From: Allobaculum mucilyticum
GTDB lineage: Bacteria; Bacillota_I; Bacilli_A; Erysipelotrichales; Erysipelotrichaceae
Assembly (NCBI RefSeq): GCF_022701195.1
Contig: NZ_CP078089.1
Location: 558,001 to 622,000 of the forward strand
Length of the DNA stretch: 64,000 nt
Reading direction: 5' to 3'
How positions within the stretch are numbered: position 1 is the stretch's first letter; the number at the start of each line of letters is the position of its first letter. Both the position numbers and the translations under genes were made by a program. The notes under the pieces are model-generated. The model had not been told where the DNA came from, did no database searches, and saw only the letters and a list, made by a program, of their open reading frames with translations. Of this stretch, positions 8,633 through 18,960 are shown in pieces.

Positions 8633-10527
8633 TTATTTTGCCTTTGGTCCCGGCTTTTTCCGAAGGCTTCCGTCCTTGTTGAACTTGCCTCGTTTTGTTC
8701 CTGCCGGAACTCCTGGTTTCTTTCGCGGTGTACCGTCTTTTTTGATGGCTGGACGAACAGTTCCGGTTTAACTCCAGGTTTCTTACGGATCACATTGCCA
8801 TTCTCATCGACCTTCTGACGGTGCGTTCCTTGGCCATACCGGTCTTTCTTTTCCGCGGAGTCCCACTTCTTCCGGCAAGCCTGTCATTCTCATACATCAC
8901 TGACTCATCGATCAGTTCGAAAACGTCTTCAATTCCCAGCTTCTCGATAAAGCTTTTAGGCGTTCGCTTTCCGTATGCGTATAGACATATGAGCTGTTCA
9001 TCTTCTGCATCTGCAGCTTATCCGCTTCCTGGACCATCTGATTGGTGCTCCGCCCTGTCTCTGCAGCTGCCAGTGCCAGCTCATGTCGAATGACTGCCGC
9101 TACGAATCCCACAAGGAACTTAGCTTTTAAGCTTGCCGAGCACTGTACGCGTGAAGTTCCATATCCAAGCTGGGTTTTCATAACTCGGAACTGTACTTCT
9201 ACTGCACTTCTTGCCTGATAAAGGCTGTGAATTTCATGAGGAGTAAAAGGTAACGAGCTGACGATACTGTATAACCCTTTTCGTTGATCACCTTTTGGAG
9301 ATTCTCCGTATTCAGGCTGATTTTCTGTTTTCCTCTGCTGCTTCGTCGACAACCAGAAGATCTTCATACTTTCCTTCCAGGATGACTTCTTTCCGCGTTC
9401 CATCTGTCGCGGAGCTTTGGATCTGGCTGCATACAGATTATTGAGAAGAGCAGTAATCCGTTCACTGCCATTCTGATAGTCAAAGTACAGAGTGACGTAG
9501 TCTTCCCAATCACAGCTGTGATACAGAGACACTTTCTGCTGAGCGGCGAACAGGCAGGTATCCTCCACCAGATACTCAACATTCATTTTAATTCGACTGC
9601 CATAAGTCTCCCACATCTCTTTGCACTGAGATGGACATCCTTTGACCATGACGATGTAAGGGATCTGATGGTCACGCAGATAGTGGAGCACATCGGAGTT
9701 ACAGCAGCCGCGGTCGAGAATGACGCCTTTGACATGAAATCCGGCTTCAACCAGATGAGTGATGACGACTTTCATGGCTTTGAAATCTACCAGACCGCCG
9801 CGATACGCTTCGAAAGAAACAGGCTTTCCATCAACGGTTACCGCATAAGTAAAGCTGATCACATTATTATTGGTGTGTGATTTGGACATTCCTTTTTCTG
9901 CCAGATCGACGCACTGGCTCTGGCAGTCATCGTTCGATCCGTCGATACAGAGCCATACGTCTTCGGCTCCATCGTTTTTGCATGAAGAGGCCCAGGCTTC
10001 TTTGAAACTCAGTTCCTGTTCTTCCTTCATTCGATGAGCGAAGAGGTCCGTATAGTAACTGTCGCTTCGGGCTTCTGGTGAATACAGAAGTTCATCTTCC
10101 ATCTTCTGAGTGAATGAAGAAACAGCGTTGGAGTGGTGCAGGATGGAGTACAGAGCCTGTTCAATGATTGCGCCGGAAATCTCAAACCCATAGATTTTAT
10201 CGAGGATGTCTTTGATCCCTGTTTTGGCGTTGACGGCTTGAGCCAGAGTGAAAAGTCCAATTTTTTGATTGTCGGAGAGACCTTCTCATGCGTCAGTTCT
10301 TCCCATTTTTCGGGAAGATTTTTTTGTATTGGGAAGTTGGGTGCATCTTTGTACGACTGTTCGCGCATTGATGTCCGATCGTTGTCCGCTTTGGTTCGGG
10401 ATAGCCTTTTCACGATTATAGGGTGCTTCGATAACGTATTTGATCAAAGCAGGCTTTCCGTTTTCTGTTTTTCAATGGTCACACGCTCTTTTGGGATATC
10501 AACTTCGAGGGTTCTATAGGCAGCCAT
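8633..10527 (-). pseudogene. DDE transposase (IS4/IS1634-like) with seven frameshifts
   Basis: Pieces in changing frames join into one protein: start MAAYRTLEVDIPKERV at 10527, core DDE region (WLCIDGS, ILDRGCCNSD, SAVEVQFRVMK), and a lysine/glycine-rich tail ending KKPGPKAK at 8633. Seven one-base insertions restore a single frame of 634 codons, and each needed base would extend an existing run (for example A4 to A5 near 10459, A6 to A7 near 10260, G2 to G3 near 8755). The frame arithmetic closes exactly. Either the gene decayed by homopolymer slippage or the assembly carries homopolymer errors. Terminal repeats of the element were not found with confidence; family assignment is moderate. 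Confidence 0.75.
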
Positions 10528-10719
10528 AGTTATTTATTCACTCATGATTTTGCCTTAGTCGTTATATTACTCACTTAAATCGTATCATATTTAAATAAAT
10601 TCAGCAAGGCAAAAGAAAAGGAATATCCTTTATCTAAAGAACATTCTTTTTATCAGACTTTAGTCCCAAATCCAGATATCGCTAAGTTGTTAGTACCTGT
10701 TTTGGGGATATTAACGTCT
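10528..10719. other. Intergenic, AT-rich, probable end of the IS
   Basis: No gene. It should contain the left end of the transposase element, but no convincing terminal inverted repeat or target duplication was identified. Confidence 0.3.
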
Positions 10720-10862
10720 ATATATAATTCTATATAATTCTGTGATTTATCACCGGATTCTTTCCGGCTTACATATCGATCACAAGGAAAAGGACACCGG
10801 CGGCTGCCGTTACAGCAGCTTGCGGTATCCTTTCTGACCGGTCCTGGCGACCGGTTTTTTGT
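10720..10862 (+). ncRNA. Candidate small structured RNA with terminator
   Basis: A TATAAT box (about 10722) with a weak TTTTGG 17 bases upstream is followed by three possible hairpins: GTGATTTATCAC, CCGG-ATTCTTT-CCGG, and a long one whose ends AAAGGACACCG and CGGTATCCTTT pair with one mismatch. Then comes the hairpin ACCGGTC/GACCGGT (10837-10855) with a T6 tail. There is no reading frame. I could not match it to 4.5S, 6S, RNase P or a named riboswitch. The last hairpin may simply be the bidirectional terminator of the convergent LRR gene. Confidence 0.25.
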
Positions 10863-10899
10863 TATTTAATTAAAGCAATTGAATCGATCGGAATGGCAG

Positions 10900-12342
10900 T
10901 TACTCCGTGAACTTGGAGTAGAAGGCCATCTTTTCAAGAACAGATGTATCGGCAATGGGGTTGTCCTCAAGACGCAGCGCCTGAAGGAGCGGCAGATCCT
11001 TAAGCGGTGCAACATCTGTGATGTAGTTGGCTTTCAGGGTCAGCGAACGCAGGAACTGCAGATGCGAGAGCGCTCTGAGGTCCTTGATCATGTTGTGATC
11101 GAGACGCAGATACGAGATAAACTTCAGGTTCTGAAGCGGACGCAGATCCACAATATTGTTGTTGTAGAGGTCGACGTTGCACAGTTCGCTCAGTTCCGAA
11201 ATTGGTGTCAGATCGGCGATGTTGTTGTTCTCAAGGGAGAGAATCTTCAGCTTCTTCATATCGCGCAGGCAGTCGATGTTCTTGATCTGGTTGCGGCCGA
11301 CGTTCAGATCGACAAGGTTTGTATCGTTCTTGAGGCAGTCGATGCTGGTGATGCGGTTGGTGAACAGATCAAGCACTTCAAGTTCGTGTGCGTTTTTCAG
11401 GAAGCTGACGTCTTCGAGCAGACAGAACTCTGCATTCAGAGCTTTCAGGTGTTCAACGTTGTAGAACTCATCGACATGGGTCAGTTCGTTCTTGGACAGG
11501 TTGAGCACTTCAAGTTTCTTGATGTGGTTAAGATCGCGCATATCAGAGAAACCGGTCTGCTCCATGGAGAGCGTACGCAGTTTGGGCAGTTCAGCTAGGA
11601 ATGAGAAGTTTTCAGCGCTGTTGTAGTCCATATTGAGCGTTTCAAGCGACGGGAAGTCTCTGAGCGGACGGTAATCTGTCAGGTACGGGTTGTTGGAAAC
11701 ATCGAGTTTTTTCAGATGTTCCATGGATGAAAGCGAAGAAATATCGGAGATCAGGTTGGTGGACAGGTTGAGTTCTTCGATATGGCTGAGGAAAGAAAGG
11801 TCCTCAATGTAATAGCGGCGCATGCCGCCCATGTCGAGACGGACAAGCTCCGGAAGCATGCCAAGAACTGAGTAGTTGAATGGTCCGTTTTCTGTGTTGA
11901 TCTTGATTTCTTTGAGATGACGGCAGTTTTCGACGTAGTCGAGCGAGTCGATTTTAGCCCGTTTCAGGTCGAGCTTTTCGAGGCTGATCATGCTGCCGAT
12001 CGCCGAGATGTCCATGACATACAGGTTGTTTCGGGAAAGATTCAGTTTTTTAATCTGGTAATGGTCATTGAGCGGATCAATATCGCGAAGGCGGTTGCCA
12101 AGAAGATTGACATCGATCAGACTGGTCAGCGGACGCAGCGGTTCAATGTTTGTCAGCGCGTTGTTGGAAAGATTGATCTTTTCAAGATTCACGGCATACT
12201 GAAGACCTTCGATGGTATCAATGTCTCTGTCCGAGGCATCCAGCTGGATCAGGTCGCGCAGGTCGTCTTCCTTAAGTGTTTCTGGTGTTTTGTGGAGAGT
12301 GCCGGCAACAACTTCGGCGAGTGCTTCGTTCTTAATAAACAT
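10900..12342 (-). CDS. Leucine-rich repeat protein, SDS22/internalin type, cytoplasmic
   Basis: 480 aa. Start at 12342 has GGAGGG six bases upstream; the upstream extension is not protein-like. After about 60 residues the rest is a continuous run of roughly 17-18 leucine-rich repeats of 21-24 residues with LxxLxxLxLxxNxIxDIxxL consensus, ending in a short tail. There is no signal peptide, membrane segment or LPXTG signal, so unlike internalins it should stay inside the cell. Protein-binding scaffold is the usual role of such folds; the partner is unknown. Confidence 0.8.
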   Translation of the reverse strand: MFIKNEALAEVVAGTLHKTPETLKEDDLRDLIQLDASDRDIDTIEGLQYAVNLEKINLSNNALTNIEPLRPLTSLIDVNLLGNRLRDIDPLNDHYQIKKLNLSRNNLYVMDISAIGSMISLEKLDLKRAKIDSLDYVENCRHLKEIKINTENGPFNYSVLGMLPELVRLDMGGMRRYYIEDLSFLSHIEELNLSTNLISDISSLSSMEHLKKLDVSNNPYLTDYRPLRDFPSLETLNMDYNSAENFSFLAELPKLRTLSMEQTGFSDMRDLNHIKKLEVLNLSKNELTHVDEFYNVEHLKALNAEFCLLEDVSFLKNAHELEVLDLFTNRITSIDCLKNDTNLVDLNVGRNQIKNIDCLRDMKKLKILSLENNNIADLTPISELSELCNVDLYNNNIVDLRPLQNLKFISYLRLDHNMIKDLRALSHLQFLRSLTLKANYITDVAPLKDLPLLQALRLEDNPIADTSVLEKMAFYSKFTE

Positions 12343-12378
12343 AAATGTCCCTCCGGAAAATGTTATTTGTTTATACCC

Positions 12379-12384
12379 ATTATA
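12379..12384 (-). promoter_or_regulatory. Extended -10 promoter of the LRR gene
   Basis: TGCTATAAT on the minus strand (TG-n-TATAAT), about 35 bases before the start codon; the -35 position is not conserved. The rest of 12385-12736 holds nothing recognisable. Confidence 0.4.
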
Positions 12385-12736
12385 GCATTCATTCCTCGTC
12401 TTTCCGGCGCACTCTGAGAGCTCATATACAGAAGAATCAATTCGCTGATTCTGTGCACCTTTCATATCTTTTTCCGGTATTCCGTACACTTTTTCCGGTT
12501 CAGAAACCATCTGTTTGCGACTTTTTGGAAAGACTTTGGCTGTCCGGCAGACCGTTTTCCCTTTTTTCCATGCCGATTCCAGGCATTTTCCATTGTCTTT
12601 AAATAAAGCATTTCGGACTGTATGCTTTCCGATTTTCCTGACGTTTTATGGCAACGGTCATACCAGTTTTCATGTGCTAGTGTATATTTTAGCTTTTGTT
12701 GTTTCTTTTAGCCTTCCGCTTAAAAGCGAATTGATC

Positions 12737-12766
12737 TTGACGGAATTCCTTAGATCTTTATATAAT
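12737..12766 (+). promoter_or_regulatory. Promoter of the cold-shock gene, long leader
   Basis: TTGACG (12737-12742) and TATAAT (12761-12766) with an 18-base spacer. The resulting leader of about 120 nt before the start at 12892 is typical of cold-shock mRNAs, whose leader structure controls translation with temperature; that role is inferred here. Confidence 0.6.
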
Positions 12767-12891
12767 TGAATACGAAGGATAGATTTCACATTGATTTTTG
12801 AAGCTGGATTTGCGCTCTGCTTTTTCCAGGTTCGTATTAAAACCACACATTTTAATAGTAAAAATCTCCAATCTATTCCGGGAGGTAAAAC

Positions 12892-13098
12892 ATGAACACT
12901 GGAAAAGTGAAATGGTTTAACGCCGAAAAGGGTTACGGATTCATCACTGGTGAAGACGGAAGAGACGTATTCGTACACTACTCTTCGATCAACCAGAAGG
13001 GCTACCGTTCTCTTGACGAAGGCCAGACTGTTACCTACGACATCGTTGAAGGCGATCGTGGAAAACAGGCTGCCAATGTTACACCTGTTGCTGAATAA
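12892..13098 (+). CDS. csp: Cold shock protein, CspA family
   Basis: 68 aa, full length for the family. It is a single OB-fold cold-shock domain binding single-stranded [17 protein letters not shown] (RNP1) and VFVHYSSI (RNP2) are both intact, and it begins [14 protein letters not shown] as family members do. GGGAGG precedes the ATG. It acts as an RNA chaperone in the cytoplasm. Monocistronic, with its own promoter, long leader and terminator. Confidence 0.95.
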   Translation: MNTGKVKWFNAEKGYGFITGEDGRDVFVHYSSINQKGYRSLDEGQTVTYDIVEGDRGKQAANVTPVAE

Positions 13099-13115
13099 TC
13101 ATTCATGCAAGATCA

Positions 13116-13140
13116 AGCGCGCAAGCGCTTTTTCTTTTTG
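13116..13140 (+). terminator. Terminator of csp
   Basis: Short AGCGC-GCAA-GCGCT hairpin with a GNRA-like loop and a T-rich tail (TTTTCTTTTTG). Confidence 0.6.
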
Positions 13141-13201
13141 TTCCCGGCACGGCGACAATTCTTTTCTTCCCGGGGTCTTTCTATATATTGAAATATCGAA
13201 A

Positions 13202-13238
13202 AACGCCATCGCTCACGGATCTCCGCTGCGATGGCGTT
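13202..13238 (-). terminator. Terminator, probably bidirectional
   Basis: An 11-bp stem AACGCCATCGC (13202-13212) with its complement (13228-13238), T runs on both sides. It ends the minus-strand unit that finishes at 13304. Confidence 0.65.
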
Positions 13239-13303
13239 CTTTTGTATATGTTTATGCGTATAGATGCTGATGATTCAGATATTTTCGATCGAGTCTGGTC
13301 TGG

Positions 13304-14365
13304 CTAAGCTTCCTGGTTGAAGGCGCGGTAATGCAGTTCGACTCTGTTTTTGAGCTGTGCCTGAATCTGGGCAAACGCTTTTTTGAAGAGCGCTTCATCA
13401 AACAAGATCAGATCAATATAGGAATACGATTTGCCGATGGCACCGCCGATGACTTTTGCACAATGGTAGGGTGCAAGCAGGTTTTCGATCTGAGTCGAAA
13501 GGGCCTGACGGAACTTGGCATCTTCTTCTGTATCAAACGGATTGGCGTAATAGATATAGCCGTATTCGCCATCCCGGGATTTCAGATCGAGCGAAACATC
13601 GCCCTTGTTTCCAAGCGACTCTTCAATCAGAGGAGGATGAACAGTGAAGATAATCTTCATATCCTTGCGCAGTGAATCTGACGCAAAATCCTGATGCGGT
13701 TTAAAGACGGTATAGATATCGAGCGGATGCTCGTAATTCTGCCAGTGTTCTTTCTCTGCAGTTTCGGTAATGACGGAATACAGCTCAGTCAGATTGCAGA
13801 AGTCCGTGCCGTCTTTCGGTTCATCCGTAAAATCGATGTTCGAAACATAGGCTTCCAGCTCTTTTTCTCCAATTGCCAGTTCAACAAGGTAAATGGACAT
13901 TTCCCGTTTGTATTCCGGGTTGTCAATCATTGAAAAGCCAGGGCAGTAGATGTCGACCTGGAAGGAATGCGTTTTTGGATCAACATGGTAAAACGCAGTC
14001 ATGTCAAAAAGCGAATATGTCTCATCTTTGATCTGCAGTGTTGCCTCAATGGCTTTCTGGGAGAGAGGCGGCAACGTATCGTTGATGATCCAGGTCTTTT
14101 TAATCTCTTCAGGAGCGAGTTCTTTCATTTTGCGGCAGATCAGCTGTGTCGTTTTATCCGGTCCGGTATCAAAGGTCATTTCCGGTTCTTCATAGCGGTC
14201 TTCGACAAAGAAATGTGCGCCGCTGATTTCGTAGCACTCAGCATTCAACACTTCCAGAGAGGCAGAAAGCTTTTCGTAGTCTCTGTTTTTCAGTGCATTC
14301 AGCAGCGTCGTCTGCTCGTCTTCAAAGCGTGCCCAGAAGGCGCGAATATTATCGAGTACGCTCAT
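13304..14365 (-). CDS. Hypothetical protein, possibly the last gene of the suf unit
   Basis: 353 aa, start at 14365 (AGAAGGA upstream). Soluble and acidic, no signal peptide or membrane segment. The N-terminal part is helical (MSVLDNIRAFWARFEDEQ), followed by mixed alpha/beta sequence. I do not recognise the family. It lies 93 bases after the SGNH hydrolase in the same direction, with no terminator seen between them, so it may be co-transcribed with the suf operon. Confidence 0.6.
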   Translation of the reverse strand: MSVLDNIRAFWARFEDEQTTLLNALKNRDYEKLSASLEVLNAECYEISGAHFFVEDRYEEPEMTFDTGPDKTTQLICRKMKELAPEEIKKTWIINDTLPPLSQKAIEATLQIKDETYSLFDMTAFYHVDPKTHSFQVDIYCPGFSMIDNPEYKREMSIYLVELAIGEKELEAYVSNIDFTDEPKDGTDFCNLTELYSVITETAEKEHWQNYEHPLDIYTVFKPHQDFASDSLRKDMKIIFTVHPPLIEESLGNKGDVSLDLKSRDGEYGYIYYANPFDTEEDAKFRQALSTQIENLLAPYHCAKVIGGAIGKSYSYIDLILFDEALFKKAFAQIQAQLKNRVELHYRAFNQEA

Positions 14366-14458
14366 ACATATCCTTCTTTCATCATTCCAGCACTTTGCTG
14401 GGCGGCAGAACGGACCTGTTCTCATCATTTTCATTTACATCGTCCGGTTCTGTCCGTT

Positions 14459-15214
14459 TTATTCTTTCACGGCACCTGTCTTCTTCCGGTCTGATCTGCC
14501 CGTTCTTTGCATGAGATCTGATTCTGCCCATGACTGATCGAATTTTAGAGACCAGGCTTTTGAAGATTCATCTGCCGTATCGATCGCATTTACAATTGCT
14601 CTGGCAAGTCTTGCATGCATAGGCACTTCCAAATGAACGCCGTCTTCATCATTGCCCGTAAGACCGATCCGGTCTGCACGCAAAGCATGCATGCCGCGCT
14701 TTTCTGCTTCGTCTTCAAGGATTGCTCCGGCTTCGCTTAGAATTCTCTGTCCGCTTTCTCCAAAGAAAATCTGGCAGAGTTCTGAATGAGAAGCACGCTT
14801 ACTGATGATAGGCGGACTGACCAGAAGAACTTTTAGTTTTGAATCAGAGCAGTATCTGCCAATCGTCTCTTCTAGCGCATCAAGGAAAACCCGCATCGAC
14901 TGTTTCCATTGCTCGGATGTGGAGGAATACATGCGTCTTGCATCATTGGCTCCAAGGGCAATAACGATCCAGTCGAGATGAGGATGCTTTCTGATCACAG
15001 CATCGATCTGGCGGCTTCCGTCTGCATCGCACCATGGATCGCGGCAGGAAAACAGTCTGCCATTCATTCCCTCTTCAAGAACTGTCCACTCCGGCTTTTC
15101 CTGCTGCATCAGACGGGTAAACCGGTCAGCGATCCGGGATCCATCACGCCAGTCATATCCCCATGTATTGGAATCGCCAAAGATCAGAACGGTCTTTCTA
15201 TCCGTTTTTTCCAT
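14459..15214 (-). CDS. SGNH/GDSL-family hydrolase
   Basis: 251 aa. Block I is FGDSNTWG (nucleophile Ser about residue 15), block III is ALGANDAR, and DGVHL near residue 200 supplies the Asp-His pair, so the catalytic set is complete. Closest in layout to arylesterase/TesA-like lipolytic enzymes that act on acyl or acetyl esters. No signal peptide, so cytoplasmic. GGGGGTGG precedes the ATG. It follows the cyclo-ligase by 38 bases. Confidence 0.85.
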   Translation of the reverse strand: MEKTDRKTVLIFGDSNTWGYDWRDGSRIADRFTRLMQQEKPEWTVLEEGMNGRLFSCRDPWCDADGSRQIDAVIRKHPHLDWIVIALGANDARRMYSSTSEQWKQSMRVFLDALEETIGRYCSDSKLKVLLVSPPIISKRASHSELCQIFFGESGQRILSEAGAILEDEAEKRGMHALRADRIGLTGNDEDGVHLEVPMHARLARAIVNAIDTADESSKAWSLKFDQSWAESDLMQRTGRSDRKKTGAVKE

Positions 15215-15252
15215 ACATCCACCCCCTTCTTCAGATTCAATCTTCTTCAGAT

Positions 15253-15810
15253 TCAGTTTTCTGTTTCCGGATCCTGCTGCAGTTCGATGATGGTTCCAGT
15301 CTTTCTGTCAAAGCGGAACAGTCTGGTCGGCGTGATCAGCATATCCAGCGGCTCATCCCATGGATTTGGCTCGAACTCTGCTTCCTGCTCATCGAACGCA
15401 ATCCCGATTCGCAGTGCATCGGGATGATTCTTGAGATACCGGTCGTAATAGCCTTTTCCATATCCGATCCGGTGTGCTCCGCAGAAAGCGAGCATCGGAA
15501 CGACGATGACATCCGGTTCTGTCTTCTCGCTGCTGGCTGGATCAGGTTCTGGAATCTGAAAGGCTCCGGGGATCAGATGCTCCCCTGTATAAAATTCCAT
15601 GTCTGTTTCATTGAGGACGACAGGCAGAGCGATCGGTTTTGTCTGATCCCGTACAGAGAAAATGTCCGCTTCCTGTCTGACGGGACTGTAGTAGCCGATG
15701 CGTCTGGCTTCCTGAAAAAAAGGCAGAATCTTTGCGGCGATCTTCTGGTTCTTTTCGTCGCGGCAAAGAATCTGCTTTCGTCTTGCAATGAGCTGCTTCC
15801 GGTCGATCAT
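15253..15810 (-). CDS. 5-formyltetrahydrofolate cyclo-ligase
   Basis: 185 aa, normal length. Converts 5-formyl-THF to 5,10-methenyl-THF with ATP in folate metabolism. It carries the family signature [11 protein letters not shown] and the N-terminal [10 protein letters not shown] segment. Its ATG overlaps the sufB stop (ATGA), so the two are translationally coupled. The link to Fe-S assembly is positional only. Confidence 0.92.
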   Translation of the reverse strand: MIDRKQLIARRKQILCRDEKNQKIAAKILPFFQEARRIGYYSPVRQEADIFSVRDQTKPIALPVVLNETDMEFYTGEHLIPGAFQIPEPDPASSEKTEPDVIVVPMLAFCGAHRIGYGKGYYDRYLKNHPDALRIGIAFDEQEAEFEPNPWDEPLDMLITPTRLFRFDRKTGTIIELQQDPETEN

Positions 15811-17222
15811 CCGATGGAATCGGACATATCGAGTTTAAGAAGCTGGTTGAGCTCGACGGCATATTCCATCGGCAGCTCGCGGGTGAAGGGCTCAAGGAAG
15901 CCCATGACAATCATTTCGGTTGCTTTGGCTTTGGACAGACCGCGGCTCATCAGGTAGAACAGCTGTTCTTCCGAAATGTTGGATACGGTCGCTTCATGCT
16001 CAATCTGTGAAGTCTGGTTTAACTGACGGTTGAGAGGAATGGTATCCGAACGGGAAATCTTGTCGAGGATCAGCGTATCGCACTCAACTTTCGACTTGGA
16101 GTAGTCCGCTTTCTTGTTGTGGACAACCCAGCCGCGGTAGTTGACTTCGCCTCCGTTGCGGGCAACGGATTTGGAGATGATTGTAGAAGAGGTGTGAGGA
16201 GCAAGATGAATCATCTTGGCACCGGCATCCTGAACCTGGTTTTTCGAGGCAACGGCAATCGAAATCGTTGTGCCTTTGGCATACGGCTCTGCAAGAATGC
16301 AGGCCGGATATTTCATGTTGAGATGGGAACCGATGTTGCCGTCAATCCACTCCATATGACCGTTTTCATACACGATCGCCCGTTTGGTAACGAGGTTGAT
16401 GATGTTTGCCGACCAGTTCTGTACGGTCGAGTAACGGCATTTTGCGTTTTTGTGGACGTAGATTTCAACAACAGCTGCATGCAGAGAATCCTTGGAATAA
16501 ATCGGAGCCGTGCATCCTTCAACGTAATGAACATCTGCGCCTTCATCAACGATGATCAGCGTACGTTCAAACTGACCGGCTGACTGCGAGTTGATACGGA
16601 AATAGGACTGCAGAGGCTTCTCAAGCTTGACGCCCTTCGGCACATAGATGAAGCTTCCGCCGGACCATACAGCTGTGTTCAGAGCTGCGTACTTGTTATC
16701 CGAATACGGAATAATTTTTCCGAAGTACTCCTTGAACAGTTCAGGGTATTCGCGCAGGGCGGAGTCGGTGTCGAGGAAGATAACGCCTTTTTCTTCGACT
16801 TCCTGCAGCATGTTGTGATAGACAACTTCGGATTCGTACTGAGTAGATACACCGGCCAGATATTTCTGCTCAGCTTCCGGAATGCCCAGTTTCTGGAATG
16901 TCTCACGGATGGTTTCCGGTACTTCATCCCAGTCGTTTTCCTGTTTGTCGCTTGGTTTGATGTAATAGGTAAACTCGTCAAAATCAATTGCAGACAGATC
17001 GGGTCCCCAGGACGGATTCTTCTGTTCCAGGAAGGAATGATAGGCATCAAGCCGTCTCTGGAGCATCCATTCAGGTTCATGCTTGATTGCCGAGATATCG
17101 CGGATAGTCTGTTCATTCAGACCTTTTCCAGTGTTGTAGACCGACGTATCTTTGTCATGAAACCCGTATTTATAGTCATCCGAACTGAGAGCCTGTACGT
17201 CTTCTTTTTTCAGTTCGCTCAT
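15807..17222 (-). CDS. sufB: Fe-S cluster scaffold SufB
   Basis: 471 aa, full length. SufB forms the SufBC2D scaffold on which Fe-S clusters are built. The family core [16 protein letters not shown] and [20 protein letters not shown] is present, followed by the long beta-helix and the C-terminal [17 protein letters not shown] segment shared with SufD. Last suf gene of the operon; overlaps sufU upstream and the cyclo-ligase downstream by ATGA junctions. Confidence 0.96.
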   Translation of the reverse strand: MSELKKEDVQALSSDDYKYGFHDKDTSVYNTGKGLNEQTIRDISAIKHEPEWMLQRRLDAYHSFLEQKNPSWGPDLSAIDFDEFTYYIKPSDKQENDWDEVPETIRETFQKLGIPEAEQKYLAGVSTQYESEVVYHNMLQEVEEKGVIFLDTDSALREYPELFKEYFGKIIPYSDNKYAALNTAVWSGGSFIYVPKGVKLEKPLQSYFRINSQSAGQFERTLIIVDEGADVHYVEGCTAPIYSKDSLHAAVVEIYVHKNAKCRYSTVQNWSANIINLVTKRAIVYENGHMEWIDGNIGSHLNMKYPACILAEPYAKGTTISIAVASKNQVQDAGAKMIHLAPHTSSTIISKSVARNGGEVNYRGWVVHNKKADYSKSKVECDTLILDKISRSDTIPLNRQLNQTSQIEHEATVSNISEEQLFYLMSRGLSKAKATEMIVMGFLEPFTRELPMEYAVELNQLLKLDMSDSIG

Positions 17223-17677
17223 TGAGCGTCCTCCTTGGCGGCGTTTTCTTTCAGATCTTCATCGATCAGATCCTGAATGGCTTTCCAACCGATTGTGGCG
17301 CAGCCGATGCGGTTTGGCTGTGTGGAAACGCCCTCAAAAACGACCGCATCTTCAAGCAGTTCGGGATCATATGGCTCGCCGTGAACCATGTGGTTGTAGT
17401 TGTGAATAATCTTTTCTGCTTCTTCGATCGTCTTGCCTTTTAAAAGCTCGGTAAGAATCGATGTGGAAGCAGTGGAAATAGCGCAGGCTTTTCCGTCAAA
17501 ACGGATATCTGCGATTTTTCCGTCTTTAAATTTGGCCTGAACGGTGATGTCGTCAATGCATGAATCACTGGCCATATGTTTCGAATGATAGTCTTTGTCA
17601 TCCGAGAGTTCTTTGTTATTGGGATAGCTGTAGTTATCCAGGATGATATCCCGGTAGTAGGAAGGATCAATTGCCAT
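17219..17677 (-). CDS. sufU: SufU sulfur-transfer protein
   Basis: 152 aa. Accepts persulfide sulfur from SufS via a zinc-bound cysteine. Three cysteines match the family positions ([23 protein letters not shown]) and the Asp after the first Cys is kept. The first motif is usually NPTCGD and the second GCSIS, so both are slightly divergent. Sits between sufS and sufB, as is normal in Bacillota. Confidence 0.93.
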   Translation of the reverse strand: MAIDPSYYRDIILDNYSYPNNKELSDDKDYHSKHMASDSCIDDITVQAKFKDGKIADIRFDGKACAISTASTSILTELLKGKTIEEAEKIIHNYNHMVHGEPYDPELLEDAVVFEGVSTQPNRIGCATIGWKAIQDLIDEDLKENAAKEDAQ

Positions 17678-17691
17678 AGCGTACCGCCTTT

Positions 17692-18960
17692 CTAGAAGAA
17701 AATGTCAAGACACTTTTCAACAGTGGCTTCTTTGATGGCATCAACCAGACGGTCAACGTCATTGATGTCGTTATACAGATATACACTAGCCCGAACAGTG
17801 CCGGGTGCGTCGATAATATCGCCCATCAGTTTGGCACAGTGCTGACCGGAACGGACCGCAATACCTTTGGAAGAAAGGAAACTGGCCATATCCTGCGGGA
17901 AGATCATCTGTCCTTTGTCATAGACATTGAACGTGATAATTCCGCTTTCGGAATCCGCATTGTACAGCTTGATTTTATCCTTGAGCTCTTTTTCAGCGCG
18001 GTCAAGGAAATGCTTTTTCAGAGAAAGTTCATAAGCATGGATGTCTTCCAGGCCGATCTTTTTTAGATAGCGTGCAGCAGCTGCCATACCAAGAACGCCT
18101 TCAATCGGCTGTGTGCCGGATTCGTATTTGAGAGGTGTCTTGCGCAGGATCAGCGTGTCGCAGCCTTTGTAGTAACGGGCATTGGACTCGCCGCCGAAGA
18201 ATACCGGGGTGAGTTTATCGAGCAGTTCAAATTTGCCGTACATAACGCCGATGCCTGTCGGACCGCACATCTTGTGTCCGGAGAAGCAGAAGAAATCGCA
18301 CTGCATCTTCTGAACATCAATCGGCATGTGAGCAACAGACTGTGCACCGTCTACCACGAAAAGAATTCCGCGGTCGTGACAGATCTGGCCCATTTCTTCA
18401 ACAGGTACCGGATAGCCAAGAACGTTGGAAACCTGAGCGACCATAACAACTTTGACATCCGGATTTTCATCCAGAGATGCCTTGAAGTTTTCGATGGTGA
18501 TGCGGCCTTCTTCTGTCAGCTTCATGAACTTGACCGGGCAGCCTTTTTCGCAGCCGGCCTGTTCCCATGGCAGAACAGAAGATGCATGTTCGGTTTCCGA
18601 TGTCAGAATGGCATCGCCCGGTTTGAGAAGCTGTTTGACAACCATTAAGGCAACGGTGTTCAGACCTTCTGTCGTGCCGGAGGTAAAGACGATTTCTTCC
18701 TTGCGGGCTGCATGGATGTAGTCAGCCATCGTCTTTCTGGCGCCTTCAAACGCGTAGTCGACCTGGGCGCTCATTTCATAATCGCCGCGATGGGCGTTGG
18801 CGCCAAGGTAGGTATAGTAGCGGACAACTTCATCAATAACCTGCTGGGGCTTGAGCGTTGTCGCACAGGAATCAAGATAGTCAACCGGCTGATTGCTCAT
18901 TTCCCGTTTCAGGATCGGGAAATCCGCACGGATCTTTTCAATGTTATGTTCAATACTCAT
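17692..18960 (-). CDS. sufS: Cysteine desulfurase SufS
   Basis: 422 aa with start at 18960; a longer frame to 19020 runs into sufD and was not preferred. PLP enzyme of the group II desulfurases supplying sulfur for cluster assembly. PLP lysine in FSGHKMCGPTGIG (about residue 230), the histidine in SETEHASS, VDGAQSVAH, and the catalytic Cys in RSGQHCAK near the C-terminus. It overlaps the 3' end of sufD by 11 bases. Confidence 0.95.
   Translation of the reverse strand: MSIEHNIEKIRADFPILKREMSNQPVDYLDSCATTLKPQQVIDEVVRYYTYLGANAHRGDYEMSAQVDYAFEGARKTMADYIHAARKEEIVFTSGTTEGLNTVALMVVKQLLKPGDAILTSETEHASSVLPWEQAGCEKGCPVKFMKLTEEGRITIENFKASLDENPDVKVVMVAQVSNVLGYPVPVEEMGQICHDRGILFVVDGAQSVAHMPIDVQKMQCDFFCFSGHKMCGPTGIGVMYGKFELLDKLTPVFFGGESNARYYKGCDTLILRKTPLKYESGTQPIEGVLGMAAAARYLKKIGLEDIHAYELSLKKHFLDRAEKELKDKIKLYNADSESGIITFNVYDKGQMIFPQDMASFLSSKGIAVRSGQHCAKLMGDIIDAPGTVRASVYLYNDINDVDRLVDAIKEATVEKCLDIFF

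Noticed and set aside
10879-11598. Plus-strand frame opposite the LRR gene
   Set aside because: Produced by the repeat periodicity of the LRR gene on the other strand.
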